Of a stretch of DNA of 64,000 nucleotides, positions 63,000 through 64,000 are shown one piece after another. The notes beneath the pieces were generated by a model, which was not told the origin of the DNA, searched no databases, and was given only the letters and a program-made list of their open reading frames with translations. The first letter of the stretch is position 1; each line of letters opens with the position of its first letter. Both the position numbers and the translations under genes were made by a program. The DNA comes from Pontiellaceae bacterium B12227 (GTDB lineage Bacteria; Verrucomicrobiota; Kiritimatiellia; Kiritimatiellales; Pontiellaceae), in assembly GCA_029432775.1 (NCBI GenBank), contig JAROAZ010000018.1:61226-125225 (forward strand). Reading direction: 5' to 3'.

Positions 63000-64000
63000 A
63001 TGGGTTTTTAAGTGGGGAAGATGGCTGTTTCCAGTGATTGGATGCATCGTGCTGTTTCTATTTATTCATGTGTTGCAGAAATTCGGGGGATTGACCCTGC
63101 CGGCCTTGAGCAAGGGGGCGCTGGCAGCGGTTTGTGGAATTACATTTTTCGGGTATTTGCTACAACTCAAAATTCTGAACCGGATCGGTGGCTGGGCGGT
63201 CGTTTTTGTGGCGGCCATCATTGTTGTGGCGACCCTTTTGCCGAAAGAAACGATGAACGCGTATCCCGGCAAAGCTTCCGTAACGGCAACGGAAGATTTT
63301 GATTCGGCCTGGAAGGCGATCTATGGCAAGGATCTTTTTTCCGAGTTCAGTCTGCACGAGAATCTGATGCAATATCTGGAAAGTCTGGCCCGGTTTGATA
63401 TACACCGCGCGGGGCAGATCGGCCTTTTCGGTCTGTTCGGAATTGCGTTGGGAATCTGTTTTCTTTTTCCGATCGATCCTTCGAAATGTTGGAACTATGG
63501 CGGGCGTGTACTTCTCTTGCTTCTGGTGGGGTTTCTTTGGTCCCTGCAACTGGAGTTGCTGCAGGTGCTTTCTCCAACCAGACCGGTTTCCTTTACCGAT
63601 TTCATAGAGAGTCTGATTGGAGTAACGGGGGGCGTGCTGGTCTTTGCTCTTTTTAATATCGCCTATATTACCCGCAAAAAATCGCTGGCGGACCGGCGGT
63701 TTAACATTCTCGGTGTCGGCATTGATGCGGTGAATATGGATGACTGCCTGGATCTGTTCGAAGAAATAATTGGAGACAAGGCATTAGGCACGGGGCATGA
63801 GGCAGTAGGGACTGCAGAGTGTGGGAGTGATGGAGTAGAGGAGTGCGGTGAAACCGCTTTGGAGTGCGGTGACTCGTCACCGCTTTCAGACCAGACGGAT
63901 AGTTCGGCATATGCATACCCAAGTCAGGACGAGACGGGATCGCTGGATCTGGGGGGGAAGAGTTCCGGTATGGGGGTATCGGAGTCGGGGAGTAAGGGGG
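62992..64000 (+). CDS. VanZ-like membrane domain fused to WecG/TagA/CpsF-type glycosyltransferase, 3' end cut by window edge
   Basis: The frame is open from ATG 62992 (GGGGAG upstream) to the end, 336 codons seen. Residues about 10-225 have four or five membrane segments with VanZ-like character (LLLLVGFLWSLQLELLQVLS, PTRPVSFTDFIESLIGV). Residue about 233 begins RRFNILGVGIDAVNMDDCLD followed by LFEEII, the N-terminus of GT26 (WecG/TagA/CpsF) enzymes. Right after it comes a low-complexity stretch (about 255-336) coded by heptad-like GAGTGNG/GGAGTGCGGTGA units, so a large repeat-derived insert sits inside the GT26 domain. Whether the domain resumes is outside the window. Confidence 0.8.
   Translation, partial: MSKWVFKWGRWLFPVIGCIVLFLFIHVLQKFGGLTLPALSKGALAAVCGITFFGYLLQLKILNRIGGWAVVFVAAIIVVATLLPKETMNAYPGKASVTATEDFDSAWKAIYGKDLFSEFSLHENLMQYLESLARFDIHRAGQIGLFGLFGIALGICFLFPIDPSKCWNYGGRVLLLLLVGFLWSLQLELLQVLSPTRPVSFTDFIESLIGVTGGVLVFALFNIAYITRKKSLADRRFNILGVGIDAVNMDDCLDLFEEIIGDKALGTGHEAVGTAECGSDGVEECGETALECGDSSPLSDQTDSSAYAYPSQDETGSLDLGGKSSGMGVSESGSKG

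Overview
The window looks like a chromosomal piece of a marine, polysaccharide-degrading bacterium, most likely a Kiritimatiellota (Pontiella-like) or related PVC-group organism. This is inferred from content, not from a marker gene: several formylglycine sulfatases next to GH16 enzymes, a TonB-like protein with an SHD1 domain, a PEP-CTERM protein, secreted proteins sharing a loosely conserved C-terminal domain, and many mini-repeats. No rRNA, tRNA, CRISPR array or intact mobile element was recognised.

Left part, minus strand (1-14000): a sulfated-galactan utilisation region. A three-gene operon (sulfatase-GH16 fusion, sulfatase, sulfatase with two EF-hand-like repeats) reads from an extended -10 promoter near 14050. 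Beyond a gap lie a TonB-like/PA14-like/SHD1 protein, a secreted GH16 enzyme and a very large sulfatase that leaves the window at base 1. At 14635-18614 a cysH-cysD-cysN-rrf2 operon makes sulfite from sulfate through APS. The APS kinase-like tail of CysN has lost its P-loop, which agrees with an APS-type reductase (CC plus CxxC).

Middle and right part, plus strand (19108-64000): a long exopolysaccharide/capsule locus. It opens with a GbsR-type regulator overlapping a NusG-like antiterminator. Precursor genes follow: glmS, rfbB, rfbA, gmd, fcl and a UDP-sugar dehydrogenase. Later come a UPGM/PPOX-like flavoprotein, a Wzx-like flippase, a Wzy/WaaL-like polymerase, four GT4 and two GT2 glycosyltransferases, a pyruvyl transferase, an unusual MenD-like ThDP enzyme with an SDR, uridine kinase, other kinase or nucleotidyltransferase-fold proteins, two phosphatase-type proteins, a radical SAM/SPASM protein, a methyltransferase, and at the edge a VanZ-GT26 fusion. 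The locus is interrupted at 27.2-34.4 kb by two secreted proteins between inverted REP-like elements and by a cluster of toxin-antitoxin modules, several of them decayed.

The most striking feature is a superfamily of heptanucleotide-periodic repeats. Different 7-base consensus units (TAACCGC, CCAAACY, GCCCAGN, CNGAGGN, GCAATCA, CCTAAYA, TTCTCCG and others) occur between genes, often followed by a short hairpin with variable but self-complementary arms. They also lie in frame inside many otherwise conserved biosynthetic enzymes. A perfect 13-copy TAACCGC array sits a few bases before a glycosyltransferase start codon. Two four-helix-bundle (S23/Avd-like) genes and a GxxExxY gene lie among these repeats. 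This repeat system, its invasion of coding sequence and the sulfatase-GH16 fusion are the best candidates for undescribed biology.
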